Position numbers and translations under genes: made by a program. Positions 14,301-28,700 of a DNA stretch of 64,000 bases are shown here, piece by piece. The stretch is taken from positions 21,133,917 to 21,197,916 of the forward strand of contig CM046832.1 of assembly GCA_025618425.1 (NCBI GenBank), given 5' to 3'. The DNA is from Heliocidaris tuberculata. Lineage: Eukaryota > Echinodermata > Echinoidea > Camarodonta > Echinometridae. The notes below the pieces were generated by a model that was not told the origin of the DNA, did no database searches, and saw only the letters and a program-made list of their open reading frames with translations. Every line of letters begins with the position of its first letter. Position 1 is the first letter of the stretch.

Positions 14301-16264
14301 TTTATAATTATATATTGCAGTATGCAGCACTTTCTTTGTCCCAACATATGATCCTTGATTATTGTGAATATACTGTAAAAGGCAAAATTCCTGACCTCAT
14401 CTAGATAAGAGACAAAGATCCAGGAAGCAATCATTTTCGATTGTGTCTCACTCCAATTCTCTGTATATATTTTCAAACATGTCACCAATATATATATATA
14501 TATATATATATATCTAAAATCAAAACTCAGGTTTTTTTATAAACCATGCACACAACATGCAATACATCCATTTTCAACTTGAATGTCTAGATCATTCTGT
14601 TTACTGATGATCCAGCATCATGCTCCTGTGACATTTGATCATGGCTTTATTTCATAAAAGATATAAGGTTAGGGTTAGGATTGCAATTGGGTTTAAGGTT
14701 AGGATTAGGGTTGCAATTGGGTTTTAGGTTAGGATTAGGGTTGCAATTGGGTTTTAGGTTAGGATTAGGGTTGCAATTGGGTTTTAGGTTAGGATTAGGG
14801 TTACAGTTAGGGTTAGGTATAGTGTTGGGCCATATTTAAAGTTAGGAATTCGGTTTGTGTATGATATTGACAGTGTAGCAATTGTCACCGGAGCATGTGT
14901 CGCAGAAATCTGTATACCTGCAGCCTGTCTGTTGAGTCTCGCTAGCTTCTCAATGTTACTGGGATCGGTAGGAAGAGCATTGAAGAGCTTCTCTAGGCTG
15001 TTTAACTTGGGATCCATAAGAAGCTGTCTGGTCAAGGCTTGGACGTTAGGATCATTAAAGTCCAGCGCAGGAGGAGGAGAGGCCCTGTACATATTTGGGT
15101 CCAGCATGGACTGAGCCTGAGGGAAGGGCATGTTAGGAAGAGCACCTGGCAGACTACTACCTTGTAGCCCTTGAAGCCCACCCTGCAAGAACATTGCAGG
15201 TGATATGTTGGGCATGGGTGTGTTCAGTCCCATGCTGTTCATCTGTGCATTCGCATGTCGAAATGCAGGGTCTCCAGTAAGATTTAGGTTGCCCTGTGAA
15301 AACATTCAATGGAAATATCAGTGATATGTTTTTTAGCTGTAATCATTAAGAGCATATCTTCATTAGTGGAATCAGACAGTTGTCTATCTCTGGACAGTAG
15401 GCATATAATCCAGTATTATTTAGAAATTATGCAGTAATTGATTTAAAGGGATAAAACATGAACAGCCGTTCGAATGGAATATTATCTTTATGGATCAAAT
15501 GCTTATCTACACAGAGCAGGATGGCACTATATTTTGTGTATTTCACAAATTAAATTAATCTTTAATCTTGAGTGTCACTTGCAAAAATTCCTTTACCATC
15601 ATTTCTGAGAGGCTTTCAGCCAAAGCATCATTCATGGATCCTGCAGAGCTGACCCCACTGCTGTCAGAATCACTGGGACTGGGGCACTTCTGATCCCTGT
15701 TCCCAGCCCCCACTGTCTGGTTGATAGGGGAGAAGACATAGTCCCACAGGACGGAGGAATCTGAACCAGGGCTACTGACGCTGCAAAGGGAGGACGGATA
15801 CTGGTCACTGGCAGGTGGTGAAGACTCCAGCATGGCTGCCATATGACTCGCTGCTTCCTCTGTGAATGATCCACCACTCAGGTAGCGGTCAATATTGGAA
15901 AGTGTGATGGCATCTTTGGGGTTTGTGCAGACCGGATGAGAGCTCCAAGTACTCTGAGAGACGGGTGAGCCAGGAACATTGGGAAGGAAAGATATAAAGT
16001 CTGTACCATTGGCTCCTCCATTGCTCTGGGGTGGAGGAAGTGAGGAGTTGGTGTTGATCGGTGGTGGGGGTGACAGCTTTGTATCCATTGTGGATGAGGA
16101 GGACTGGATCTGGGCTCTAGCAGCTGCTAACAAGTTTGCATCAATGTGAGGAACTAAAGTAGATAGAAAGACAAAAAAAAAAAGTTACACTCAATTTAGA
16201 GTATAATTGTATTTTGATATACCCCTGGTATGTAGTATTAAATTGATGATGATCATGATGATGG

Positions 16265-16318
<54 letters not shown>

Positions 16319-19300
16319 GTATGGCGCCATGTTTCTGTTAACATTCAAAGCTGCAGGCTAAACCTAAGGTTTAGATATCTTTATCAATGGGACTTCTGTG
16401 TCTTTCTGTACCGGCCGCACAGAAACGCTGTTAGTAGCAGGTTTGTTAGCGCTAACAAGTCACAAACAAATCAGCCACTAACAACACGGGTAAGATGACC
16501 GCACTGAAAGTGCTGTTAGGGCGCTGTTAGACACTCGCGCTGGTACAGCGCTGTTAGTGGATTTGAGCCATAGAGTTAGGCAAAATCTAGGATTTGTGCG
16601 TAGTAATCTATGTATCACGTATGTCTGCACGCGCGGAGATTCGATGCAGTCAAGGAGCGCGCACGGAGGGCCGTGCGTGGCTGTGCAAATGTTGATGCGC
16701 GTGCGGCCTACATACGTTTCTATGCAAAATTCACAAATTTGACACTTATTATTTCACTTCTTTTATAATTGTAGAATTTTTTTGTGTGTTGCTGCCTACT
16801 TTTTTGGAAATTTTGATGCATTTGCCTGCATATTTCTTTTAGTCCGGGCTTTGTAGAGTTTTTTTTTGAAAGAGTTACTGAACGAGTTATATAGGCTTGC
16901 CAGCATCATTTTCTGTTTACTTTTTGAGAAATGAACAACTGTCCAGGGTTTGAAATCCGTATGCAGGCTTTGAAGCGGATCAAGGGGTGGGGTAGCACAC
17001 TTAAGATAAGGTGCCACACATCCCACGGATCAGATGAGGGGGGGGGGGAGTCATGAGGTCTGGACCCCTTTTTATTTTTTTAAATACAGATCTACATGTA
17101 TATTTGTGTGTGTGGTGTGTTTGTGAATTACAGGGGCAACAATCCAGGTGGGGGGGGGGGCAATTCCCCCTGGAAATTTTGAATAAGTACAAGCTTGTAG
17201 AATACCCCCCCCCCCTCCATTTAAAAATACTGGATCTGCCCCTGGATCCTTAGATTAACCCAAAGGAAGCTGGAAAACACAAACTCGACATACCCTACAT
17301 TCAAACTGGTCGACATTCATGCATCATATCAACCACACAGCCACTTTCAGTTAATCATTCCACTCACACAACTTACATCACTGCAAATTTACCTTGGGGT
17401 TACAATATTATTTGGTTTTTCTATATTTCATTATCATTACTTTATTTGGCAAAGAAACATTAGAAGTAATAAAAATAAATTGAACAAAATCATCTAGAAC
17501 ACCAGGGACAGAAAAACTCCATAAAGCCTACCACTGGTTGCAAACATGTACATGTACATTTTAAGTTGCACATGTACATGTATCAATTCAAAATTTATAA
17601 AAGAATATCCAAATAAAAATATTACCTGGGTATTAAAAAAGAATGTTATGCTACGACTGAATTCCACCACATCCCTCATTAACATGTCATTTATAATTTG
17701 AAAGAGAAAATAAAAAAAGGGGAAAATGGGGGGGGGGGGGTGAAGAGGAAGCAATGAGTGTGAGAGAGAGAGAATACACAGGGTGTTTATATCAAAAGAT
17801 TGATAGATATTTTATTACCAATTACATTCACAAGAACTAATAATATACTGCAGTATACAGTTCCCTTCAAACATAATTGTGCTATAATAATGAACAAGAA
17901 TAAAGTGTGTGCCATCATTTGTTACAAAACCAGAAATAGAACTCACATTGGTCATCTTTTGCATAATATAGAAAACAGAAATAAAGAAAAGAGGGGAAAA
18001 TAAACAGAATATTTTCAAAGAATAATAAAATAAGAGGTCATGGAAAACATTTCTCAGTTCAGCAAACCATGCCAATAGTCTTTGACCAACTCATGGGAGT
18101 AGGCCCATTTGCCAATGATGATTTTCATAATGCTTCTCATCATCAGTGACTGATGCGTATGTAGCCTATTACACTATTAAGTTACACTGACTGTTCTTAA
18201 GGTATGGTACATGGTCACTCACCGTAATGTTCTTCTTTCCAAAGCAGGGCCTACAATGTTCAAAAGGTCTTCAAACACTGCTTTGGAAAACCTATACTTC
18301 TCGAAAAAAGTTATGTTCATTTTCTTCCTGAAAAGGATCATATTTTGGTCTCCTCGTGCCGTTATCAGCAAAATCGATGTCACCCGCTACCCGCCACATT
18401 CTTAATTAGTCTAGGTCTATGTTTAAGTACTTGGCATTAAAAAAAGAGGAGAGACAAGTTATAGCGCACGCAAGAAATTATTCACTAACATTGTCACTAT
18501 TGGTGCCCCTGGCACTGTTAGTGAGTTGTTAAAACATTACCACTACTGTTAGCTTCTGTGCGGCCTTGAAATGTTAGGCTAACAGCGCTGTTAGTGAATT
18601 TGACTAACATTACTCTTCTGTGCGGCCAACTCATCGCTATCGGTACTGTTAGTGCGCTGTTAGCGCTAACAACATTTCTGTGCGGCCGGTACTGGTCTTT
18701 TACTTTTGGACACCAAAATCTACTACAAGAAAAAGAAAATATTTTATCATTGGATTGTAAATTGAAAGCCCCTGTTTCATAATAATAGTACAGCAAAGTG
18801 TGCACTATGGACAGATGTACTCCCTCTGAAATTTTTCACCAACACTTCATTATAGTGATCAATTATTCTTTTAAATATCTAACTCATTGTTTATATGCAA
18901 ATTAAATGATGACTCTGGTTCTTACAAACAACATTGCTTAATAATAAAAATATGTGCAGGCATGTTAAATTTCCAATTTGATTTAGGGCACATGAGATAT
19001 CAGATCCATACATGAATATTATACAGAAAAAGGGCAGGATGTTTCCTTGAACTTTACATAATTCTATCATGAGTCACTCAAGTTAAATCTAGCTTCAATT
19101 GCACAAGTCAATTATTATTCTTTATTTGTAAAACTGTGGATAATATAATAGTATTGCTTACTGGAGAAAATGCACGTTCGCAATTTAAATAGCTACATAA
19201 AGTTAGTGGCATAAATTTCAGTTCTTAAAATATCAGTAGTGGAGACATCTTATCACAAAGACAGAAAATATGTAAATCTCACTCAAAATCTGATGATAGC

Positions 19301-22300
19301 ATTTGTCAAGCTCACAAAATTCATTGAAAATGTCTTTAATCTTGTAGGCCTAAAATACACAGAAATTATATCTAATAAATTTCAAAACAGAGTTTTTAAT
19401 AACTTAGAATCGGAAGTCTGTAGTCTTTATCCATGATCCAGCCAGCATAAAAACAAACCAATCTAAACAAATTGAATGGAAAAAGGGATGGGACTGCCAT
19501 AGATATGCACTACTTGTGATTTTCAGCATTCCATTGAGTTTTGATTCTCATGTTTTCTTGTATGAAAGACAACATAGATAAAAAAGCAAATCTTCTTGAC
19601 TGACCTTTTTAAACAATACTGTGTTTGTTTCACCTTTAAGTTAGTTTCAAAATTAATTATCACAAATAGTCAGTATAAATGATGTATTTAAAAATGGCAA
19701 CTTCAGTGCACAAAAAAGCACAATACAACTTTTTAGAATATTCAGTTTTGCAAGTAAATGCTATATTGTATCTTTAAGGTTTACCTTCAAACTTTGGACC
19801 AGACATGGCAATAACTTTAAATAGTTTGCAATGTTGACGTGGAAGTCATAAACTTCCCTGGTCTTTTGACATTACATCATAAAAGAAGCTTGTATTGTGA
19901 AATGCACATACAAACATACAGGCTATGTTTTTATTGATTTCTATGTTGGTAATACACAGAGAGGCATTACCAAAACTATAAGTTGAGGCTGTGAAAATGG
20001 TGAATATTTTTTTCTGTTCCTTCAAAACTATATTGGAGCTACCAAAGAAAAGTGAACATACATACAGGCATGCTTCATTTCTTACATGTAATGACTATAC
20101 TTTAAAGGAGAATGAAACACTGGGGGAAAATCAATTTTAATGAAAAGAGACGATAGAGAGAAGCAATTTTTAAAAAAGTTCCTTAAAAATCGGTTACGAA
20201 ATGAAAAAGTTATGAAAGTTTGAAAAGTCTCAATTTACCTTATATGGCGATCCTCAAATTGGCAATGTTGCTTCAAAATGGCAGGTTGTAGTAGTACAAC
20301 TCTCAGTATGTTTTGTACACAAAATTTCATATTTTCTCCATTATCTCTAAAGATGCTCCTTGTCTTTTTGTGAACTCAACATATGATGTGTCAAATACAT
20401 TTTCCCATGATATATCTTGAGCTAAGAAGGAGACAAGCTGCACTTTGAGAGATAATGGGGAAAATATGAAATTTTGTGTACAAAACATATGGAGAGTTGT
20501 ACTACTAAACCTGTCACTTTGAAGCAACATTGCCAATTTGAGGATTGCTATAGAAAGTAAATTGAGGCTTTTCAAACTTTCATAACTTTCTCATTTCGAA
20601 ACCGATTTTGGTGGAACTTTTTTTTTAATTGCTTCTCTCTATCCTCCCTCTCTTTTCATATACACTTGATTTTCCCCAGGGTTCCATTCTCCTTTAAACT
20701 TCATGCTTATCTCATGATAAGACCTTCAAATAAGATGACCTACATCCCAAGGCATGTATACTTGAATTACTATAAAAATGAAGTAATTACTACCCTTCAT
20801 CTATTTCTAGTCATTATTGTCTAAATGTGAATGATTAAATGTGAATATCAGTATTTTTCTAAGATGATATAGCCTTATGCATTTTGATCCAGGAGTCTAA
20901 ATAAGATTGTTCATTAATGTGACTCAACACAAAAAGGTATGGGACATTAATGTGACTCAACACAAAAAAGGTATGGGACATTAATGTGACTTAACACAAA
21001 ATGGTATGGGTCATTAATGTGAATTGTGAATCAACACAAATGGTATGGGACATTAATGTGACTCAACAGAAAAAGGTATGGGACATTAATGTGACTCAAC
21101 ACAAAAAGGTATGGGACATTAATGTGACTCAACACAAAAAAGTATGGGAAATTAATGTAACTCAACACAAAAAGGTATGGGACATTAATGTGACTCAGCA
21201 CAAAAAGATATGGGACATTAATGTCACTCAGCACAAAAAGATATGGGACATTAATGTGACTCAACACAAAAAGGTATGGGACATTAATGTGACTCAACAC
21301 AAAAAGGTATGGGTCATTAATGTGACTCAGCACAAAAAGGGTATGGGACATTAATGTGACTCAACACAAAAAGATATGGGACATTAATGTCACTCAGCAC
21401 AAAAAGATATGGGACATTAATGTGACTCAACACAAAAAGGTATGGGACATTAATGTGACTCAACACAAAAAGGTATGGGACATTAATGTGACTCAGCACA
21501 AAAAGGGTATGGGACATTAATGTGACTCAGCACAAAAAGATATGGGACATTAATGTCACTCAGCACAAAAAGATATGGGACATTAATGTGACTCAACACA
21601 AAAAGGTATGGGACATTAATGTGACTCAGCACAAAAAGGGTATGGGACATTAATGTGACTCAACACAAAATGGTATGGGTCATTAATGTGACTCAATGTG
21701 ACTCAACACAAAACGGTATGGGGTAAAAAATATGAAAAAGAAAATATGCTTGAAAATGACTCAAAAATCCTCATATAGATAAACTATTATACCTATGTAT
21801 CAACATATAAGTAAAATGTTCATGAATAATGATATGGGAATCTCAATTTATATTGATGTGACAATATCACATTAATGTGACTAATTTTGATCACTGTTTT
21901 AAAAATGTCCCTTCTTTTTTTTCAAGTCCTCCATCCTCCCCTCTTTCACCCCTTTCATATTTTCCTGGGTTTTTTTTTTCTCTCCAGACATTAAGGTCAT
22001 TCACCTGGCCATTGTACAGCTGTTATGTTCATTTCACATATACATGTAATCAGAGTTTGTAAGCCTCTGTTAAACTGATTTAAAATAATCTTTATATTGT
22101 AATACAAATTACTGTTACAGGTAAATGCACATTCCTGCTTCTCGCCTAAAAAAATTCAGATCAGCCAGTGCATAACCACACTTCCAGATGAGTCTCTACC
22201 CTCATGTTTGAAATCAACAGCTGATCAATCACTTTAACAAAAGAAAGGGGCGTATCAGTCAGCAATGAAACAGAATATGACTGTTGACCCGACATAAAAC

Positions 22301-25300
22301 ACACTTGACCATACGGTAAAGTGAGCTTTGGAGTGTAACCATGCAAAGACGTTCAAATGCTTCACTGGTAAGAAAATATGGTCTGCCAAATACAAATTCA
22401 GGCTGGGATAGAGATTATTGATGGACATTAAAGAATAAGGTTGTATTTGTACACAGTTTTCTCAAATCAACTATTGTTAACTGTTGTTAACTCCCCATGA
22501 AAGGATATAAGTCTATGCCCTTTGACTTCCTGCAGACGACATCATGCATTTAGTAAAAAAGCATGAATGCCAACTTAAAGTATAGCAACATTATTTCTAA
22601 TTCAGGCATTCCCTCTTGTAAAAGCTCTAAACTCTACAAATAAGAAATTTACAATTATTCTGGCTTATAATACATATCTCTATACAACAATTTTCAACAT
22701 CATTTTCATCCTCTCTTATCACACAACTTTCCAATAATTTTTCTTCTTTTTTGGGGGGGGGTGGGGGTGGGGGGGAGGGGTGGTTGTATTGCCATGCAGT
22801 TTACATAACCCATTTGTGTACTATTCAGGATCACATTCATTTCTTCAAATCTCATCAGCATTGTCCATTATATGGCATCATCTCTTATCAAATGAAACCA
22901 GAAGTAACTTAAAGAATATTAGGTAATTAGTCTTCTCCCAGCTTGTTTTTTCATTAACAATATGTATGGGCACCACAGGAAGAAAAAAAAATCATGTATA
23001 ATGTATGTGAATCCATATTTAAAACTGTAATATATACCTTTCTTTCTTTGAAAGTATATTCTTTAGAAATATTTCTTAGGACTAAAAGATATTCACATAA
23101 AAAATGAACTTAGATATACAAATACTTATTCCAAGTCTGAACTGGTTTACAATCAATGCATTGTGAGTGCGAACAGAGGTTAGGTTTATTTCCAGCCTGT
23201 CTTTCAATCAGTCTCTTTCAATGAGATGTGATGACTTCAGAGCCTTGGTCTGACGAGGGGGGGGGGGGGGGGGGAGGGGAGCGGTTCAAGTTATGTAGGT
23301 ATTAATAAGTATGTACATGTAATCTGCCATGTCTAATTGTGGATCCAACACTTGATACCTTCCAATGAAAACATGTAACTAGAGTTCAACAAATATCATG
23401 AGATGCAAGCTGGATGTGGATCCAGGAATTCTCTGAAGGAGGGAGAGGGGAAGAAATTTTTTTTAAATCCCCTGACAAGCAAAAAAAAAAAAAAGAAAAA
23501 AAAAGATAATTACTGCTGCGGGGGGGGGGGGGGGGGGAGAGAATTAGTGCCCACATTTTCTTTCCAAATTTCTTTTTGTCATTTGTAAAAAAAATATTAA
23601 GAATGGCACCATTTTATCATGACAAATTAAAAAAACATAATCAATCTAAAAAAAAAGGCAACTTTCTGAAATAGAAATTACTTTTGTTTGCAAACCAAAT
23701 TTGCAATGATGTCCCTGCAATCTATAGCCCCAAAATGATAGATAGTACTGATAGGGATCCATATATTGTTGTTGAACTTGTGGCTAAAACCACAAATTTG
23801 GGACAAGATAGAAAAAGGCAGTTATACCCCCATATTCCACGACCCTGACCAAAACTTTGACTTTCCTTAAATGACTTAAATGGATACATTCGTTTCATAA
23901 TACCTCATATTTCCAAACAATGAAGCGAGTGTGGATATGAATCATGTGATCATCCTCATGGATCAGTCTATTCCTTATTCTCACATTCAATATAGAAAAT
24001 AGGCAACCACTTCAAAAATATCACCAAGATAAAACAAAAGCTGTATTTCATACTTTGTGTGAATTCTAAAATAAAGCAAAGAATTTCCTGAGAAAATGAA
24101 AAAGGAGAATAGATATTTTGTAGCTCATAAATTCACACTGGTTTGATCTAACATGTATATGTTTTGTGGTCTAGTAGATTTTCTAGAAAATGTTAAAAAA
24201 GAATGGTTTCTTACAAATGAGATAGAAATCTTGTTTTGTGATGTAAAGATTTTTGTTGAAATTGCACAGTGCCTAAGAATTTGATCCAGGGGCCATTATT
24301 ATGACATTGTACATTTCTTATCAGAAATCATGTGACAATATCACACATTTTAGCCACAACAAAGAGTTTAATTCCATGTTGTGAAATAGTAACATCTCAT
24401 GTGATGTTGAACAGAATGTTGCAATAGGTCGGGTGTAATTCAAACAACAATTGGAGAGTTTTTGGAAGGTGATATTCTTAAGATAGCGAGAGGATGCAAC
24501 TTAGATGGTTTCAGGAGTTTCTCTATCTCTATCATGTAGACCCAGTCTACATCACTTTTGGCATTCAATCAAATCACAAACCTATGTGTGTTTCTCCAGT
24601 AAAGAAAGCTGTAATGTTCTCATTCACATTTTGAATTTGATCATGAATTCATGGAGTTCCAAAGGGAAGGAAAATTATTAATGTTTATTAAAAAGAACAA
24701 AATTCAATAATGATTCTCTTCATTCCAAAGTTGGAATAACTCAACTGTAAAGTAATACCATAAAATCTAGAGGAGTTATTTCAGAGGAAATCCATACATC
24801 CATATATATTATCTTGCTTTCACCTTTTCAACAGATTTCGTAAGATATCTTTTTAAAGGTTGAATAGTAAGTACCTTGATAGTGACCACAATTAACATCT
24901 AGAAATATTGGGATAATTCTACATCTCTCCACATAATTATGACAGATTCAACTAGTGACTAGATTTCACAGAGCTGTTGACATCCACGGTACACTTTTAT
25001 TCATGAAATCACAGTAGAAAACATACAAAATATGAAACTAGATTCACAATTCATGAATTTGCTCTACACTATGGATTTAAGAAGCAATACAAAAATTGTG
25101 AATTGCAATGCTGCCATTAGTCATTAATAAACGTTTTGATAGATAGTTCTACACTTACTCTAGGAACTACAGACATCAAACCTACCATTTTTATGTAGAG
25201 AATCAAATAAAAAAAAAAATGAAACCAGATTCCAAATAAAAATGTAAAAAGAAAAAAAAAATGATGAAAGGGCTCTACAATTGACATACTGTGATTTGCA

Positions 25301-25673
25301 TTATTGCCATGGTTACACCAGAATAATATGTTCTGCTGTCACATAAATAATAGACCTACTGGACCAAGTTTTATGGTCAGTTTCTGAAAATAAAACCCAT
25401 TTCAATTACACGCAATATGAAACATGACTTTCATCATAAAGATAGCATTGGGCATTGTGGCGTGCGCCTGTAATCCAGCTAACAGTGGAAGTTATAAACT
25501 GATTCAGCAGACCCAGGTTCGAAACTGAGTCACGTCTTTCAGATGGTGACGTTAAAGGTCGGTCCCCAGACGTAAATAATCATATCTGATTGATACACGT
25601 ATGTAAAAACCCAATTACACACACACATCATATTAAATGACATCTTTTACAACCTAGAATACATAACACACAC

Positions 25674-25711
<38 letters not shown>

Positions 25712-28700
25712 CACACACATACACACAAACATACACACACACACACGCAGGCATGCAAGCAGCTCCAACCCCAAAAATTCAACTTATTTCCATTTAGCTA
25801 AATTGCTCATTAAACCAGATCTGTATTGTATAATTGAGATATTTCAACACAGTTTATATCTGTCTTCTCATCAATCATCAGCATTTTATTGGGCAAAAAA
25901 TGTACAGAAATATATTATTCCTTTTAAGGTTTATGAATTGCCCAAGTCCACAACGGTATGGATATCATAGAACAGTGTGTTGTATATTAGATGAAATGTG
26001 CATACTTTTGATATGTCCCTTTAAGCAATTCAGGAAATAAATATCTGTAGCAGCCTTGGTATACAGTTTCCTGATTTGTCAAATTTGTGTACTACACAGT
26101 AAAGGTATGTTTACAAAGTTTAATTAGGTGTGAAATTCTATCGGAGATGTTCACTCATTCATACAATATTGGAAGGGGGAATTAATGTTATTATATGCAG
26201 TTCATACATCATTATTCTCCAAACATTAATTATATATACGGTACTTACAGTATAACTGTTGAATTGATTCATAATATTCAAAAATCTAGATGAAAAATAA
26301 ACAGAAAACAACATTCCATGCATATTGATACTCTATCTCGTCTGCCTTCCTGTAAAAAGAACCCATCTGAGAAGTATCTCATAAAACTTTATAAAATACT
26401 CTTGAAAATGTCATCTTGGTCGATATCTCCAAAACAGGATTGGAAATTCTCAATGCAATGATTGTAGAGGGAAATAACAAGCTCCATTTCATTATGGCGA
26501 TTCTTCCTTTTTCTTCTCTTCCTCCACTATTTTCCATTATCACTGACATTGCTTTTAGTACTAAATGTATAATAAACTTTGTCTACACCGTGAAGGAACG
26601 GACACTATACTATAGTATAGTATAATCTCTTTGAAGGTCAAGACACACAGTCACAGTCATATGGCAGAGTGTAAGATGAGAACTTTTCATGACTTTCGTC
26701 ACGACAGCCATATCGACTGCGTCATAGCGAAGCAGCATTACATTGAGATGACTTACCTTCATTCTCTCTGATTTCAGGCTTGATGAAATCAGGACGGGGT
26801 GGGTTACCCAATTGCGGTCTCCGAGAGAAGTCCCCGTTTATGGTCGGTCCCGCCCCCTGATTCGAACCTATTCCTCTTAAATCCAGCGTGTTTTCCAACA
26901 GGGCATTGATCTGGCGAAATATATCCACGTTATTGCCAGCACCAGTTCGAGGTGGTGCTGGCAGGCCAGGAGCGGGAGGTGGTGGAGGACAGTCCGCACG
27001 AGAGCCCTGCTGCTGGTTGCTTATGAGGTGCACGACAGGCGGTGTGCAGTCAAATCGTACTCGCTTTTCTGTGCCTCGCTGCTGCAGGTATCCAGGTTTG
27101 ATCTAATGCGAATAGAAATGAAGCAAAAGATATGACTTATTTCATGTGTTCGAGTATTGAAATATCTCTTTTCAACAGAAAATAGTAAATAAGAACAATT
27201 ATTCCGAAACTTCCTTACCGCAGCTTTAGTGCGGGTCGCCAGCACAGATCAATACGTTCTGGATACGGAAGTACATTGGCAACTAGCGATGTTTTACTGG
27301 CGCAGACGATAAACTATCACTATTAAACTATGAGGGCGTAACTCGCTCTCCGATCAGCGCAAAGTTGGTTGCTAGGAGACTAAACTTTGGACCAATCGTG
27401 GAGTTCTTCCCGCCTACATGTTTTAGCGTGAAGGGCTGATTCTTAGGCCTTGCGTATGACAGGCCTACGCACTGAATCGTTGTAATCATTACAGCAACTA
27501 TGATTTTGCATAACAGGGCCCCAGTCTTATAAAGTGTTGCGATTGATTGCAAATAATTTTTATATCAATCGCAACTCTGTACTTAAGAGATAGGAGATTG
27601 GGAATTTGCGATTGACTGGAGGATTTGCGATCGATTCGAATCAATCGCAACTCTTTATAAGACGGGGCCCTGGTGTGGTATCAGAATCCCGTTCCACACA
27701 AAACCTTGAATGGTATTGCCCTCATATGGAGAATAAAAAGACGGAGTCCAAGTTGATAAAATCTACAATATGTGAAAATAAATTTACTAGCAACCAATGC
27801 ACTCATTTTACACTCGCTTTTAAAATATCATTTAACATAGTATTGATTGTAAATAAAAATATTAAGATAAGGAGTGGCCCTTAATGAAAAAGTGTACGAA
27901 TTAAGAAAATATTTGAAAATGAAAACAGATTTAAAATAAACTATTGATTTCATTGTCACTTGAAATGAAAAATGGTAACAGTGCCTTATGAATAAATTCT
28001 GAATATAGATTCGGGACTGATTAATTCGTTTTATCAGATTAAATATATATTTCATGCTAAAAAAAGAAGTTCACTTGTTTAAAAAAAAAAAATAGTTCCA
28101 TCACTATTATATCGTTGGAAGAAAAACAAAATATTTGCATTATGATAGGAATGTCCGCCTGGTATACCATGCAGTCCAGGCATGCAATACCTAAATCTAA
28201 GCACGTCACGGTAATACACTTGCATAATTATGTCTAGTGTAAGCATTTTAGGGTAACACCCTGACGTTGAGACAGTTTCAACATTTAATATGTTCCCAGC
28301 CCCATGTTTATGTTCTGACACCCCTGTCCCGACATTCCTTGACAGAACTTAGGGGAATATTGAAAGTATGGGAACACAGGGTCGTTTTACCTCTTTTACC
28401 CCATATTAGTTTGTTGTTGCTAAGTCGATTAAGTCTATAATTATGTCAAGTATCTTTATTGCATTACAGTTTTGTCGATATGCAAAACATGGTCAGGTGC
28501 AGGACGGTCTTGTGGTTCACTGTACAATGTTGGCTGCTGCTTGAGTGTATGAGTCGACATCGTACACAAAAAGTTTCCGTCAAATTTAGTTAGTTGATGA
28601 CTTAATAAGACAAAGGCAAATAAAAGGCTCCAATGGGTACATGCGCTGCATGCCTAAAGAAAACGTGAATGGGTGCGAACAAACAGATGCTCCCCATGTA

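Larger units (their letters stand above)
16154..26756. other. CPEB1: CPEB1 intron 2 (10.6 kb)
   Basis: Between exons 2 and 3. Holds the 2.3-kb CCGGCCGCACAG element, the TTAA MITE at 20101, the 33-bp minisatellite, G-run-rich fragments near 22753, 23257 and 23520, and the Alu-like SINE. The rest is AT-rich unique sequence. Confidence 0.85.

Noticed and set aside
14666..14818. Chromosome end
   Set aside because: The TTAGGG-like repeats are degenerate, short and sit between CPEB1 exons 4 and 5.
16141..16344. Poly-His open frame
   Set aside because: Translation of the (GAT)n microsatellite next to the CPEB1 exon 3 acceptor.
21001..21517. Repetitive open frames ([11 protein letters not shown] and [11 protein letters not shown])
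   Set aside because: The 33-bp minisatellite unit is a multiple of three and lacks stops in these frames; no start context, domain or splice structure.
20911..21721. CRISPR array
   Set aside because: Units are directly contiguous with no unique spacers, and this is animal nuclear DNA.
27021..27245. Coding first exon starting 'MLATRTKAA'
   Set aside because: The first codon is GTG, not ATG, and an in-frame TGA lies just upstream. Kept only as a possible non-coding leader.
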